Below are positions 17,992-28,345 of a DNA stretch of 64,000 bases, piece by piece. The translations under genes and the position numbers were made by a program. Source of the DNA: Aureimonas sp. AU20 (GTDB lineage Bacteria; Pseudomonadota; Alphaproteobacteria; Rhizobiales; Rhizobiaceae); the NCBI RefSeq assembly GCF_001442755.1, contig NZ_CP006367.1, positions 2,852,001-2,916,000 of the forward strand, given 5' to 3'. The notes under the pieces are model-generated. The model did not search any database and was not told the DNA's origin. It saw only the letters and a program-made list of their open reading frames with translations. The stretch's first letter is position 1. Every line of letters begins with the position of its first letter.

Positions 17992-19149
17992 CTAACCCTG
18001 CACCGCGTCAGTTCCCGGCTTGGCGAGCCTTGCGTCCGGCCGATGCGCGGCGAGGTTCCGGCCGAGGGCCTGACCGGGTTTCTCGATCAGCCGCCACGTT
18101 ATCGCCGAGAGGATCAGCGTGCCCACGAGAATGACGAGCAAGACGGCGATCTCGCCGGCCCAGTTATTGGCCATGACCTTGGTGTCCGGCGACACGTCGA
18201 CAAAGAGCGAAAGCCCCAAGCGCTTCTCCAGCAGCGTTCCGACATTGGTCAGCCGCGCGATGACGAAGGCATGGGTCATGTAGATGGAATAGGACAGGAG
18301 CCCGAGAAGCGCGAACGGCCGCGTCTTCAATGCCCGACTGATCGCCCCGCCCTCATGGGCGAAGACGAAGATCGCGGCGGCGAAGACCAGCGGCGCGGCA
18401 ACGGAAACGCCCGACGTGCCGTAGAGGCTGACGAAGGCGGCGACATACGCGACCGTGGCCAGTTCCGCGACGGTCCAGCGCGCGGCGCGATCCGTGCGGA
18501 CTTCTATGCGCAACGTGTCCCACAGACGCAGGCGAAGAAACGCGCCGAGCGCGAAACCGGCGAGGCAACGAAGCCAGCCGAAGTCCACATGCGCTTCGAT
18601 ATGACCAAGCCTTGCCAGAAGGAACGCCAGCCCGCCGAACGCGATCACCGGCAGGAGAAACAGCAACTGCCGGGGCAGCCAGACCGCCAACGCGGCGAAG
18701 ACGAGGTAGGAGACGAATTCGGCGGAGATGCTCCAGCTCGGATAGTTCCAGCCGAGACTCGGCACGAAGCCGAGCGAATGGGTCAGAAGCGCATTGTGCA
18801 GAAGGGCGATCGGCGTGCTGCCGCCTTCGCTGGGTATCCCCCGGACGCGAAGGACCTCGAACAGCAGGAACACTAGCAGCATCGCCAGATGCAGGGGGTA
18901 GACACGCCAGAAGCGGGATTGGATGAAGGAGGCCCAACGTTTCTGGACGATCAGACGCTCGCCCCAGGCATGGGCAATGACGAAGCCGGACAGGACGAAG
19001 AAAAAGTCCACGAACAGGAAGCTGTGGCGCACGAATCCCAACTGCCCGATCGGCCCCGCGATCGGCGCATGGAGAAAGATCACCATCACGGCACAGACGC
19101 CGCGCCAGCCGTCCAGCGCGTCGAAGCGCGTGTCCTGTTTCGCGATCAC
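17992..19149 (-). CDS. acyltransferase family 3 membrane protein (second of pair)
   Basis: The product is about 385 aa with around ten membrane segments, of the acyltransferase-3 family that acylates surface polysaccharides or lipids. Family motifs are LDGWRGVCAVMVIFLHA near the N-terminus with the conserved Arg and His, FFFVLSGFVIAHAW, and RFWRVYPLHLAML. The start is GTG at 19149, preceded by GGGAG, and overlaps the stop of the upstream acyltransferase as GTGA, so its translation is likely coupled. It ends 24 bases from the convergent CE2-like esterase. The donor and acceptor are not identifiable from sequence. Confidence 0.85.
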   Translation of the reverse strand: MIAKQDTRFDALDGWRGVCAVMVIFLHAPIAGPIGQLGFVRHSFLFVDFFFVLSGFVIAHAWGERLIVQKRWASFIQSRFWRVYPLHLAMLLVFLLFEVLRVRGIPSEGGSTPIALLHNALLTHSLGFVPSLGWNYPSWSISAEFVSYLVFAALAVWLPRQLLFLLPVIAFGGLAFLLARLGHIEAHVDFGWLRCLAGFALGAFLRLRLWDTLRIEVRTDRAARWTVAELATVAYVAAFVSLYGTSGVSVAAPLVFAAAIFVFAHEGGAISRALKTRPFALLGLLSYSIYMTHAFVIARLTNVGTLLEKRLGLSLFVDVSPDTKVMANNWAGEIAVLLVILVGTLILSAITWRLIEKPGQALGRNLAAHRPDARLAKPGTDAVQG

Positions 19150-20207
19150 GACAGGCTCGCTCCCTTTGGCTGCTTTCCCTGGAAGCCGCCCGGCGCGGCC
19201 GGCGAGGAGCGGGCCGACAGACGCGTGGTGAAGCCGAGCAGAGGCTTTTCGAGCAGTCGGTAGCAGACGATGCCGGCCAGCGCAGCGACGACGGTAAGGA
19301 AGGCGACGAAGGGCAAGCCGCCCACAAGCCCCAGCAGCAAGCCGGTGGAACTCCAGACCTTGGCCATGGCCGGCAGGACGATCGCCTGCGTCAGGTACAG
19401 CGAGTAGGACGCGTCGCCCAGAAGCAGCATCAGCGGATGGCCGGCCCGGCCGGGGGCGCGCCGGCCCAGCGCCGCACCGCCGACGATCAGCGCCGCCGGC
19501 AGGCCGGCTTTCAGAAAGCGCGAGAGCTCGACCGGTTCGAGCCAGACGAGAGCGACGAAGCCGACCAGCGTCACGATCATTCCGGCCCCGGCGTCGATCC
19601 GCAAGTTGCGGCGGTAGGCCATACCGATCAGAAGGCCGAGCCCGAATTCGAGAAGGATCGGTTGGGCATAAAAGGCGGGGATCGCAATCCCGGCCTGCCC
19701 CAGCCCAACCAGGAGAAGCAGCACGGCAAGGATGATCCAGGCGCGGGCACCGCGAGGCGCGAACAGCGCCGCCGCCATGACGAGATAGAAGGCCATCTCG
19801 TAGTTCAGCGTCCATCCCGGAATCAGAACCGGGAAGAGTTCGCCAAGCTTGGGATGGGCCATCGGCACGAAGAAGAGCGAAGCGAGGAGGTGCTTGGGAT
19901 CGAAGACGGTGGACGACAAAAGGTCGGGCCGCAGCAGCGAGACACCGGCGATGAGGAGCGTCAGCGCCCAGTAGAGCGGCACGATCCTCAAGATGCGCCG
20001 TATCATGAACTCGGCAGGACGGGGCTCGGACTTCTCGGCGGCGACGAAGATGATGAAGCCGCTGATGACGAAGAAGATGTCGACGCCGAGCGCCCCCACG
20101 CGAAACGGATTGTCCATTCCCGTCTCGCGCCCGAGCAGGTCGAACGCGTGGAACACCACGACCATCAAGGCGGCGATCCCGCGCAGATACTGGATCTGGA
20201 TGATCAT
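19146..20207 (-). CDS. acyltransferase family 3 membrane protein (first of pair)
   Basis: The product is 353 aa and begins IIQIQYLRGIAALMVVVFHA, the usual acyltransferase-3 opening with the conserved Arg and His. DIFFVISGFIIFVAA and RRILRIVPLYWALTLL follow, and about ten membrane helices are predicted. The family moves acetyl or other acyl groups across the inner membrane onto sugars. It differs in sequence from the downstream acyltransferase, so the pair is not a recent duplication. The gene is divergent from the GT4 glycosyltransferase across a 190-base region. Confidence 0.88.
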   Translation of the reverse strand: MIIQIQYLRGIAALMVVVFHAFDLLGRETGMDNPFRVGALGVDIFFVISGFIIFVAAEKSEPRPAEFMIRRILRIVPLYWALTLLIAGVSLLRPDLLSSTVFDPKHLLASLFFVPMAHPKLGELFPVLIPGWTLNYEMAFYLVMAAALFAPRGARAWIILAVLLLLVGLGQAGIAIPAFYAQPILLEFGLGLLIGMAYRRNLRIDAGAGMIVTLVGFVALVWLEPVELSRFLKAGLPAALIVGGAALGRRAPGRAGHPLMLLLGDASYSLYLTQAIVLPAMAKVWSSTGLLLGLVGGLPFVAFLTVVAALAGIVCYRLLEKPLLGFTTRLSARSSPAAPGGFQGKQPKGASLS

Positions 20208-20397
20208 GACGTGCCAGCCTCGTGATGAAGGGAAAGGCTAGCGCAGGATCGTTAACGGGCATTCAATCCCGAAGCGCTACTTGGCGTTTCACCTTCCGCG
20301 ACGGTTCGGGACAAGATCATGCTGGGAACACCGCCTATCCAAGCTGCAGGGGCCGCCGCGTGACAGCCAGTCTTCGCCGCTGCAAAGCGGTCGTCGC

Positions 20398-21615
20398 ATG
20401 ATCCGCAACCGGACGATCCTGTTCCTGCACCAGAACTTTCCCGGCCAGTTCCTGCATCTCGCCCGGCATCTGTCGCGCGAGAACCGGGTCCTGTTCCTCA
20501 GCCGCAAGACGCCGAACCGCTTGGCGCGGGTGCGGCTGGTCGAATACGATCTGCATCGCGAGCCCGACGCGCGCATCCATCCCTATCTCTCGGGGCCGGA
20601 GCGCGGCATCCTGCATGGGCAGGCGGTGGTGCGCGAACTCTTGAAGCTCAGGCGGGAGGGCATCCGGCCGGACCTCATCGTCGGACATACGGGCTGGGGG
20701 GAAACGCTCTTCGTCAAGGACGTCTTCCCCGACGTGCCGCTGCTCAGCTATTTCGAATTCTATTACAGCACGCTCGGGGCGGATGTCGGCTTCGACCCGG
20801 AATTTCCATCCGACCCGGATCTCAAGTTCCGGCTGCGCATTCGCAACCAGGCCATTCTCTCCTGCCTGGAGGCGACCGATCGCGGCCTGTCGCCGACGCG
20901 CTGGCAGCAGGAACGCCTGCCCGCCCCCTTCCGGTCGAAGGTCGCGGTGATCCATGACGGTGTCGATACGGACGCGGTTCGCCCCGGGCAGGAGGCGAGC
21001 GTCACGCTGCCGAACGGGCGCAGCTTCGATGCCGCGACGCCTGTCGTCACCTATGTCGCGCGTAACCTGGAGCCCTATCGCGGCTTCCACATCTTCATGC
21101 GGGCGGTGCAGCCGATCCTAGATCGCAACCCGGCAGCGGAGGTGATGATCGTCGGAGGCGACGATGTCAGCTATGGCTCGCGCCTGCCCGGCGGCGAGAC
21201 CTATCGCGAGCGAGCCCTGCGCGAGACGCAAGTCGATCTCTCGCGCGTCCACTTCACCGGGAAGCTGCCCTACGCGACCTATCTGAACCTGCTGCAGGTC
21301 TCGGCCGCGCATGTCTATCTCACCTACCCGTTCGTCCTGTCCTGGTCGATGATCGAGGCGATGGCGACGGGTTGCCTGCTGGTCGCCTCGCGCACGCCGC
21401 CGGTCGAGGAGGTGATCCGCGACGGCGAGAACGGGCTTCTGGTGGATTTCTTCGATGTCGATGCCATCGCCCAGCGCGTCACGCAGGCGCTGCAGGACCC
21501 GGAGCGTTTTCGCCCGTTGCGCGCAGCGGCACGGCGCACGGCGGTGGAGCGCTACGATTTGTCGCGGGTCTGCCTGCCGCAGCACGTCGGGCTTCTGGAG
21601 GAGATGCTGGGGTAG
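20398..21615 (+). CDS. glycosyltransferase family 4 protein
   Basis: The product is 405 aa. The N-domain begins TILFLHQNFPGQFLHLARHL, a pattern seen in a GT4 subgroup of rhizobia. The C-domain has the GT-B donor-binding features: VTYVARNLEPYRGFHIFMRA, VHFTGKLPYATYLNLLQ, and a Glu-rich loop YPFVLSWSMIEAMATGCLLVAS with PPVEEVIRDGENG. No signal peptide or membrane segment is seen, so it is cytosolic or peripheral. The start at ATG 20398 removes an unlikely basic N-terminal extension. It probably builds a surface polysaccharide. Neighbouring acyltransferases and an esterase support that, but donor and acceptor are unknown. Confidence 0.86.
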   Translation: MIRNRTILFLHQNFPGQFLHLARHLSRENRVLFLSRKTPNRLARVRLVEYDLHREPDARIHPYLSGPERGILHGQAVVRELLKLRREGIRPDLIVGHTGWGETLFVKDVFPDVPLLSYFEFYYSTLGADVGFDPEFPSDPDLKFRLRIRNQAILSCLEATDRGLSPTRWQQERLPAPFRSKVAVIHDGVDTDAVRPGQEASVTLPNGRSFDAATPVVTYVARNLEPYRGFHIFMRAVQPILDRNPAAEVMIVGGDDVSYGSRLPGGETYRERALRETQVDLSRVHFTGKLPYATYLNLLQVSAAHVYLTYPFVLSWSMIEAMATGCLLVASRTPPVEEVIRDGENGLLVDFFDVDAIAQRVTQALQDPERFRPLRAAARRTAVERYDLSRVCLPQHVGLLEEMLG

Positions 21616-21652
21616 CTCGATGGGCTCCCCTTCGATCCCAACCGGCAGCCTG

Positions 21653-22126
21653 CTAGTTCAGCGCGGCCGCCAGAGCCGGCGCTGGTGCGGGCACGCCGAG
21701 GCCCAGGCGATGATGGATGGCGCCGCTGGAATTCACCAAGCCTTCGATCGTGTAACCGCCGAGCGTATTGAGGAAGGCGTTCAAGGCTTCACGCAGCGCC
21801 GCGTTCAAGGCGCAGCTGTCGATCAGCGGGCAATCCACCGCGCCGGTCTCGAAGCATTCCGCCATGGCGAAGCTTTCCTCCGTCACTTCCACGACAGCGC
21901 GCAACGTGATCTCCCGCGCCGGCCGGGCAAGCCGAATGCCGCCGTTGCGACCGCGCACCGTCTGCACGAACTTGGCCTCCACGAGGGGCTGAAGGATCTT
22001 GAACAGGAACAGCTCGGAAACATTGTAGGCCGACGCGATCTCGCCCACCCGGCTCAGCCGATCGGTGTTGGCGGCGCAGTACATGAGAATGCGAATGGCA
22101 TAATTCGTCTGGCGGGTCAGGCGCAT
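21653..22126 (-). CDS. rirA: Rrf2-family iron-responsive regulator RirA
   Basis: The product is 157 aa and begins MRLTRQTNYAIRILMYCAAN, close to RirA of Rhizobium and Brucella. A winged helix (SRVGEIASAYNVSELFLFKI) binds DNA. Cysteines C91, C99 and C105 in AECFETGAVDCPLIDSC are the Fe-S cluster ligands that sense iron. RirA represses iron-uptake genes when iron is sufficient. The region around FQTVRGRNGGIRLA is the wing. The start is ATG 22126, preferred because longer frames have no homologous N-terminus. It diverges from the liv operon, an adjacency that need not mean regulation. NsrR and IscR are less likely because the MRLTRQTNYAIR opening and cysteine spacing fit RirA best. Confidence 0.88.
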   Translation of the reverse strand: MRLTRQTNYAIRILMYCAANTDRLSRVGEIASAYNVSELFLFKILQPLVEAKFVQTVRGRNGGIRLARPAREITLRAVVEVTEESFAMAECFETGAVDCPLIDSCALNAALREALNAFLNTLGGYTIEGLVNSSGAIHHRLGLGVPAPAPALAAALN

Positions 22127-22427
22127 GGCGCACTCCATCGAGGCGCGCCGTATCGAACGGCGAACGCGGTCGTTGATCCCATCATTAGAAGAATTCCAAG
22201 TTGAAGGGAAGACGCCCGTACCCGCATGGGGTTGGCGCGGCTTTTGCACGCCGATCGTGACACTTCCGTGTCGCACCGATGCGTTTTCCACGATGCCGGG
22301 GCCACGACCCATTGGCGAAGCATTCACTGATTGCTAAGAAATTCGCCATGCCTCTTCGAAGGGCGCGCCTTTCATTCCGCGCAGCGCCCGAAGTTCGAAC
22401 GAGTTTGGCGCGAAACAAAGGCGTTTC
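22127..22427. other. rirA-livH divergent intergenic region
   Basis: This 301-base region separates the rirA and livH starts. The + strand holds a good sigma-54-type promoter match at 22233-22248 (separate entry). I see no convincing palindromic iron box or NtrC site by eye, and no Rho-independent terminator. A short stretch before livH (22400-22427) is relatively A-rich with weak Shine-Dalgarno potential. Confidence 0.5.
22233..22248 (+). promoter_or_regulatory. putative sigma-54 (RpoN) promoter for livHMGF
   Basis: TGGCGCG-N4-TTGCA matches the consensus TGGCACG-N4-TTGCW at all positions but one (G for A), with exact -24/-12 spacing. It points toward livH, whose start is about 170 bases beyond the expected transcription start. 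Nitrogen-regulated amino acid uptake would make sense, but no NtrC site was recognised, so it remains a prediction. Confidence 0.45.
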
Positions 22428-23330
<903 letters not shown>

Positions 23331-23334
23331 GATC

Positions 23335-24801
23335 ATGGCCACCACGCCCAACACCCCCTCCTCGTCGCCGGTCGGCGCCGAGCGCGAGTTCGAGAACCAG
23401 CGCGACGCCGTGCGGGGCGAAGCGCCCTTCACGCCCGAGCCGGAATTCCGTCTCTCCTTCCCGCAGGCCTTTCGCGAAGCCGCCATCACCGCCGCCATCG
23501 TCGGCTTGCTGACCTTGTTCTTCGTGGCGGTGCGCAGCGACATCGCGCCCGGCGGCCTTCTCCTCTACACGCGCTGGGACCTTTGGCTGACCTTCGTCGC
23601 CATCGCCTTCGGCGTGCGGCTCGTTCTGAGTCTCGCTTTGTTCCAGCGCCGCGCCGCCGGCGCCTCGGGCAAATCCGCGAAGACGGTGAAGAGCGTCAAG
23701 GCCAAGGGCGGCCTGACGATCGGCAGGGTGCTGAGCGCGCTCTTTCTTCTTGTGGCGCTCGTCCTGCCCTTCCTGATTCAGCTCGTCTTCCCCTCCAGCT
23801 CGCGCTACCTGATCGATCTTTCGATCCTGATCCTGACCTATGTCATGCTCGGCTGGGGCCTCAACATCGTGGTCGGGCTCGCAGGCCTTCTCGACCTCGG
23901 CTATGTCGCCTTCTATGCCGTCGGCGCCTATTCCTTCGCGCTGCTGGCCATCAATTTCGAACTGGGCTTCTGGGTCTGTCTTCCCATGGCCGGCCTCTTC
24001 GCCGCTCTCTGGGGCATCATTCTTGGCTTCCCCGTGCTGCGCCTGCGCGGCGATTATCTCGCCATCGTCACGCTGGCCTTCGGCGAGATCATCCGCGTCG
24101 TGCTTTTGAACTGGGGCGCCTTCACCGGTGGCCCGAACGGCCTGCTCGGCATTCCCCGCCCGACCTTCTTCGGCCTCGATTTCGGGCGCGGCGAAGGCTC
24201 GTTCTCGGCCTTCTTCGGCATTCCCTACGACAGCCTGCACCGCTTCATCTTCCTTTATTACATCATCCTGGCCCTGGCCCTTCTGACGAACTTCGTGACG
24301 CTGCGCCTCCGCAAGATGCCGGTCGGCCGCGCCTGGGAGGCGCTTCGCGAGGACGAGATCGCCTGCCGCGCGCTCGGCATCAACACCACGAACGTCAAGC
24401 TCACGGCCTTCGCCACGGGCGCCATGTTCGGCGGCTTCGCCGGCTCCTTCTTCGCCACGCGCCAGGGCTTCATCTCGCCTGAAAGCTTCACCTTCCTGGA
24501 ATCGGCGATCATCCTCGCGATCGTGGTTCTGGGCGGCCTCGGCTCGCAGCTCGGCGTGGTCTTCGCCTCGCTGGTGATGATCGGCGGCATCGAGCTGATG
24601 CGAAACCTCACCTTCATCCAGGACATTCTGGGTAACGACTTCGACCCCGGCCGCTACCGCATGGTGCTGTTCGGCGTCGCCATGGTGGCGATCATGGTGT
24701 GGAAGCCGCGCGGCCTCGTGTCGTCCCGCCAGCCCTCGGCGGTCTACAAGGAACGCAAGGCCATCGGCGCCGACATGGTGGCGCAGGGCGAGGGACACTG
24801 A
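23335..24801 (+). CDS. livM: branched-chain amino acid ABC transporter permease LivM
   Basis: The product is 488 aa, longer than the roughly 425 aa of E. coli LivM. A Ser/Pro/Glu-rich cytosolic N-terminus of about 45 residues precedes the first helix. A basic loop (residues about 113-125, [19 protein letters not shown]) separates early helices. The conserved LivM core includes [19 protein letters not shown] and [20 protein letters not shown]. The coupling region is [20 protein letters not shown]. It pairs with LivH in the inner membrane. Confidence 0.94.
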   Translation: MATTPNTPSSSPVGAEREFENQRDAVRGEAPFTPEPEFRLSFPQAFREAAITAAIVGLLTLFFVAVRSDIAPGGLLLYTRWDLWLTFVAIAFGVRLVLSLALFQRRAAGASGKSAKTVKSVKAKGGLTIGRVLSALFLLVALVLPFLIQLVFPSSSRYLIDLSILILTYVMLGWGLNIVVGLAGLLDLGYVAFYAVGAYSFALLAINFELGFWVCLPMAGLFAALWGIILGFPVLRLRGDYLAIVTLAFGEIIRVVLLNWGAFTGGPNGLLGIPRPTFFGLDFGRGEGSFSAFFGIPYDSLHRFIFLYYIILALALLTNFVTLRLRKMPVGRAWEALREDEIACRALGINTTNVKLTAFATGAMFGGFAGSFFATRQGFISPESFTFLESAIILAIVVLGGLGSQLGVVFASLVMIGGIELMRNLTFIQDILGNDFDPGRYRMVLFGVAMVAIMVWKPRGLVSSRQPSAVYKERKAIGADMVAQGEGH

Positions 24802-24803
24802 CG

Positions 24804-25807
24804 ATGACGAACGCACAGCCCATCCCCGCCCCCCTCGGTGCCGAGCCGCGCCGCTGGCTCGACGATCCCGTGCTGACCGTCGAGCATCTCACCATGCGCT
24901 TCGGCGGCCTGGTCGCCATCAACGACCTGTCCTTCTCGGTCGGGCGCGGCGACATCACCGCGCTGATTGGCCCGAACGGCGCCGGCAAGACCACGGTCTT
25001 CAACTGCGTCACCGGCTTCTACAAGCCGACCGAGGGGCGCATCTCGCTGCGCCGCGGGCGCGGCATCACCGACGAGGCCGTGGCCGAGCTCACCCGTTCG
25101 GGCGCGCAGAGCCGCAAGACGCCGCAGGGCGAGGTCTTCCTGCTGGAGCGCATGAGCGACTTTCGCATCACGCGCACGGCGGGCGTCGCCCGCACCTTCC
25201 AGAACATCCGCCTGTTCGGCGGCATGACCGTGTACGAGAACCTGCTCGTCGCCCAGCACAACGCGCTGATGCGCGCCTCCGGCTTCACGATCGCCGGCCT
25301 GTTCGGTCTGCCGGGCTACCGGCGGGCGCGCGAGGCGGCGCAGGATCTGGCGGTGGACTGGCTGAAGCGCACCGCGCTGCTGCATCGGGCCGACGACCCG
25401 GCTGCCGACCTTTCCTATGGCGACCAGCGCCGACTGGAAATCGCCCGCGCCATGTGCACCGGTCCCTCGGTCCTGTGCCTGGACGAACCGGCGGCGGGCC
25501 TCAACCCGCGCGAATCGGCCGAGCTGAACGAGCTCCTGCGCTCGATCCGCTCCGAGTTCGACACCTCGATCCTCCTGATCGAGCACGACATGGGCGTCGT
25601 CATGGAGATCTCGGACCACATCGTGGTTCTCGACTACGGCAAGAAGATCTCGGACGGCACGGCCTCCGAGGTGCGCAACGATCCCAAGGTCATCGCCGCC
25701 TATCTCGGCGTCGACGACGAGGAAGTGGAAGCGGTGGAAGAGAAGCTGGACAAGGGCGATGTCGAGGGCGCGGTGCAGAGCGTCCACCTGAGCGGAGGGC
25801 CCGAGGC

Positions 25808-25811
<4 letters not shown>
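24804..25811 (+). CDS. livG: branched-chain amino acid ABC transporter ATPase LivG
   Basis: The product is 335 aa. Walker A GPNGAGKT is at 56-63, with signature LSYGDQRRLEIARAM and Walker B VLCLDEPAAGLNP. Compared with E. coli LivG (255 aa) it has about 30 extra residues between the first beta region and ARTFQNIRLF (about residues 81-120), and a C-terminal extension of about 35 acidic residues. The conserved D-loop and H-loop (LLIEHDMGVVMEIS) are intact, so it should hydrolyse ATP. Its ATG is two bases after the livM stop, and its own stop overlaps livF (ATGA). Confidence 0.94.
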
Positions 25812-26577
<766 letters not shown>

Positions 26578-26578
<1 letters not shown>

Positions 26579-26934
26579 TGAATCCCGAAAACGCCCTCCT
26601 ATGGGAAGTCTCGCTCGTCGAGTTCGTAATCGTGACGCTGGTGATCGGCGGCGGCCTCGCCTTTGCCGTGGGCCGTTCGTCGGCGCGCAGCTGGGGCGGC
26701 TGGAGCTTTCTGGTCTTCGGTGTCGCGCTTCTGACGCTGGCGATCCGCTTCCTGCACTTCAGCCTGTTCCACGGCTCGTTCTTCCTGCCGCCGGCCACGT
26801 TCGGCACGGCGCTTCATTACGGGCTGGTGGATTTCGTCATCCTCCTCGCCTTCGCGGCGGCCGGGCGGGTGACGATGCGCTCGGCCCAGATGGCGCGGCA
26901 GTACCGCTTTCTCTCGGCCACCGAGCGGCGCTGA
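26578..26934 (+). CDS. small three-helix membrane protein, DUF6867-like
   Basis: The product is 118 aa with three predicted membrane segments: VEFVIVTLVIGGGLAFAVG, WSFLVFGVALLTLAIRFLHF and LVDFVILLAFAAAGRV. I believe it belongs to the small DUF6867 family of rhizobial relatives, though the family number is from memory. It overlaps livF by one base (TGATG) and is therefore cotranslated with the ABC transporter. No function is established. The context suggests an accessory or regulatory subunit of the LivHMGF complex. The conserved patch RFLHFSLFHGSFFLPP between helices 2 and 3 would be a sensible interaction site. Confidence 0.75.
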
Positions 26935-26961
26935 GCCTCGACTTCACTTTTCGCGCAAAAA

Positions 26962-26996
26962 CGCGTCGAAAACAGGTTTTGCCTATTTTCGACGCG
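26962..26996 (+). terminator. perfect hairpin between the liv operon and livK
   Basis: CGCGTCGAAAA at 26962-26972 pairs perfectly with TTTTCGACGCG at 26986-26996; three more pairs (AGG/CCT) can form inside the loop. It lacks a downstream T-run. It could attenuate read-through, act as a processing or stabilising structure for livK mRNA, or be an operator. It lies 94 bases upstream of the livK start. Confidence 0.5.
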
Positions 26997-27089
26997 GGAA
27001 AGCTGGTCTTTAATCCCTCGACCGCAACAGCTTGAATCCGCTCATGAAGAGCGGACGGGGCGGCCTGAGATCCAATGGGGAAGTTCGAC

Positions 27090-28196
27090 ATGAAAAAAGC
27101 GTTCCTGGCCGGTGTGGCCTTCAACGTCCTCCTTTCGGGTGCCGCCTTCGCCGACATCACGATCGGCGTCGCCGGCCCGATGAGCGGCCAGAACGCGGCC
27201 TTCGGCGAGCAGCTCCGCATCGGCGCCGAGCAGGCGGTGGCCGACATCAACAAGGCGGGCGGCGTCAACGGCGAGCAGATCAAGCTCTCGGTCGGCGACG
27301 ATGCCTGCGACCCGAAGCAGGCGGTCGCCGTGGCGAACCAGTTCGCCTCGCAGAAGGTGCCGTTCGTGGCCGGCCATTTCTGCTCGGGCTCCTCGATCCC
27401 CGCGAGCCAGGTCTATGCCGAAGAAGGCATCGTCCAGATCTCGCCGGCCTCGACCAACCCGGACTTCACCGACAAGCGTGCGGGCGACGGCATCTATCGC
27501 GTCTGCGGCCGTGACGATCAGCAGGGCGAAGTCGCCGGCAAGTACATCGCCGAGAACTTCAAGGACGGCGCCGTGGCCGTGCTCGACGACAAGTCGGCCT
27601 ATGGCAAGGGCCTCGCCGACCAGACCACCAAGTTCATGGAAGCGGCCGGCAAGAAGCCGACGATTTCCGAATCCTACACGGTCGGCGAGAAGGACTTCTC
27701 CTCGCTCATCACCAAGATGAAGCAGGCCGACGTCAAGCTGATCTATATCGGCGGCTACCAGACCGAAGCCGGCCTTATCGCCCGTCAGGCGAAGGAACAG
27801 GGCCTCAAGGCCAAGGTCATGTCGGGCGACGCGATCGTGACCGACGAATACTGGGCGATCACCGGCGACGCCGGCGAAGGCACGCTGATGACCTTCTCGC
27901 CCGATCCGCGCCGCAACCCGCAGGCCGCGCCGATCGTCGCCGAGCTGGAGAAGCAGGGCAAGACGGCCGAAGGCTACGTGCTCTACACCTACGCCGCGAT
28001 CCAGGCCTGGGCAGAAGCCGCCAAGAAGGCTGGCTCGACCGACTTCGACAAGGTCACCGCCGCGCTCAACAGCGACTCGCTGCCGACCGTCATCGGCGAC
28101 CTGAAGTTCGACGCCAAGGGCGACGTGACCCTGCCAGGCTACGTCATCTACGAGTGGAAGAGCGGCAAGTACGACTACCTCAGCGCTTCCAAGTAA
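27090..28196 (+). CDS. livK: branched-chain amino acid ABC transporter substrate-binding protein
   Basis: The product is 368 aa. A Sec signal peptide (KKAFLAGVAFNVLLSGAAFA, cleaved before DITIGVAG) sends it to the periplasm. It belongs to the Leu/Ile/Val-binding protein class: ITIGVAGPMSGQNAAFGEQL, VGDDACDPKQAVAVANQFAS and GHFCSGSSIPASQVY, the last two with Cys53 and Cys78-like positions forming a conserved disulfide. GGGGAAG at 27076-27082 sits well for ATG 27090; the ATG at 27075 is inside that Shine-Dalgarno run. It lies 155 bases after the DUF6867-like gene and ends at a bidirectional terminator. Confidence 0.94.
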   Translation: MKKAFLAGVAFNVLLSGAAFADITIGVAGPMSGQNAAFGEQLRIGAEQAVADINKAGGVNGEQIKLSVGDDACDPKQAVAVANQFASQKVPFVAGHFCSGSSIPASQVYAEEGIVQISPASTNPDFTDKRAGDGIYRVCGRDDQQGEVAGKYIAENFKDGAVAVLDDKSAYGKGLADQTTKFMEAAGKKPTISESYTVGEKDFSSLITKMKQADVKLIYIGGYQTEAGLIARQAKEQGLKAKVMSGDAIVTDEYWAITGDAGEGTLMTFSPDPRRNPQAAPIVAELEKQGKTAEGYVLYTYAAIQAWAEAAKKAGSTDFDKVTAALNSDSLPTVIGDLKFDAKGDVTLPGYVIYEWKSGKYDYLSASK

Positions 28197-28245
28197 GCAT
28201 CGGTTCTCCGGGCGGCGCGCAAGCGTCGCCCGTTCCGGTCTGAGA

Positions 28246-28282
28246 CGAAAAAGCCCGGCCGCATCGCAGCCGGGCTTTTTCG
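28246..28282. terminator. bidirectional terminator between livK and xylB
   Basis: CGAAAAAGCCCGGC at 28246-28259 pairs perfectly with GCCGGGCTTTTTCG at 28269-28282. A-run and T-run on either side let it work for livK (+) and xylB (-). Confidence 0.9.
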
Positions 28283-28345
28283 TGTTGTCCGTTCAGCTTG
28301 TCTGCCGGGAAAGTCTCCCTCGCCCGTCAGACAAACGCGTTCGTA

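Noticed and set aside
17992-20262. A single 756-codon leftward frame across both acyltransferases
   Set aside because: Its first half is out of frame with the real first acyltransferase (19146-20207); the second protein begins at GTG 19149.
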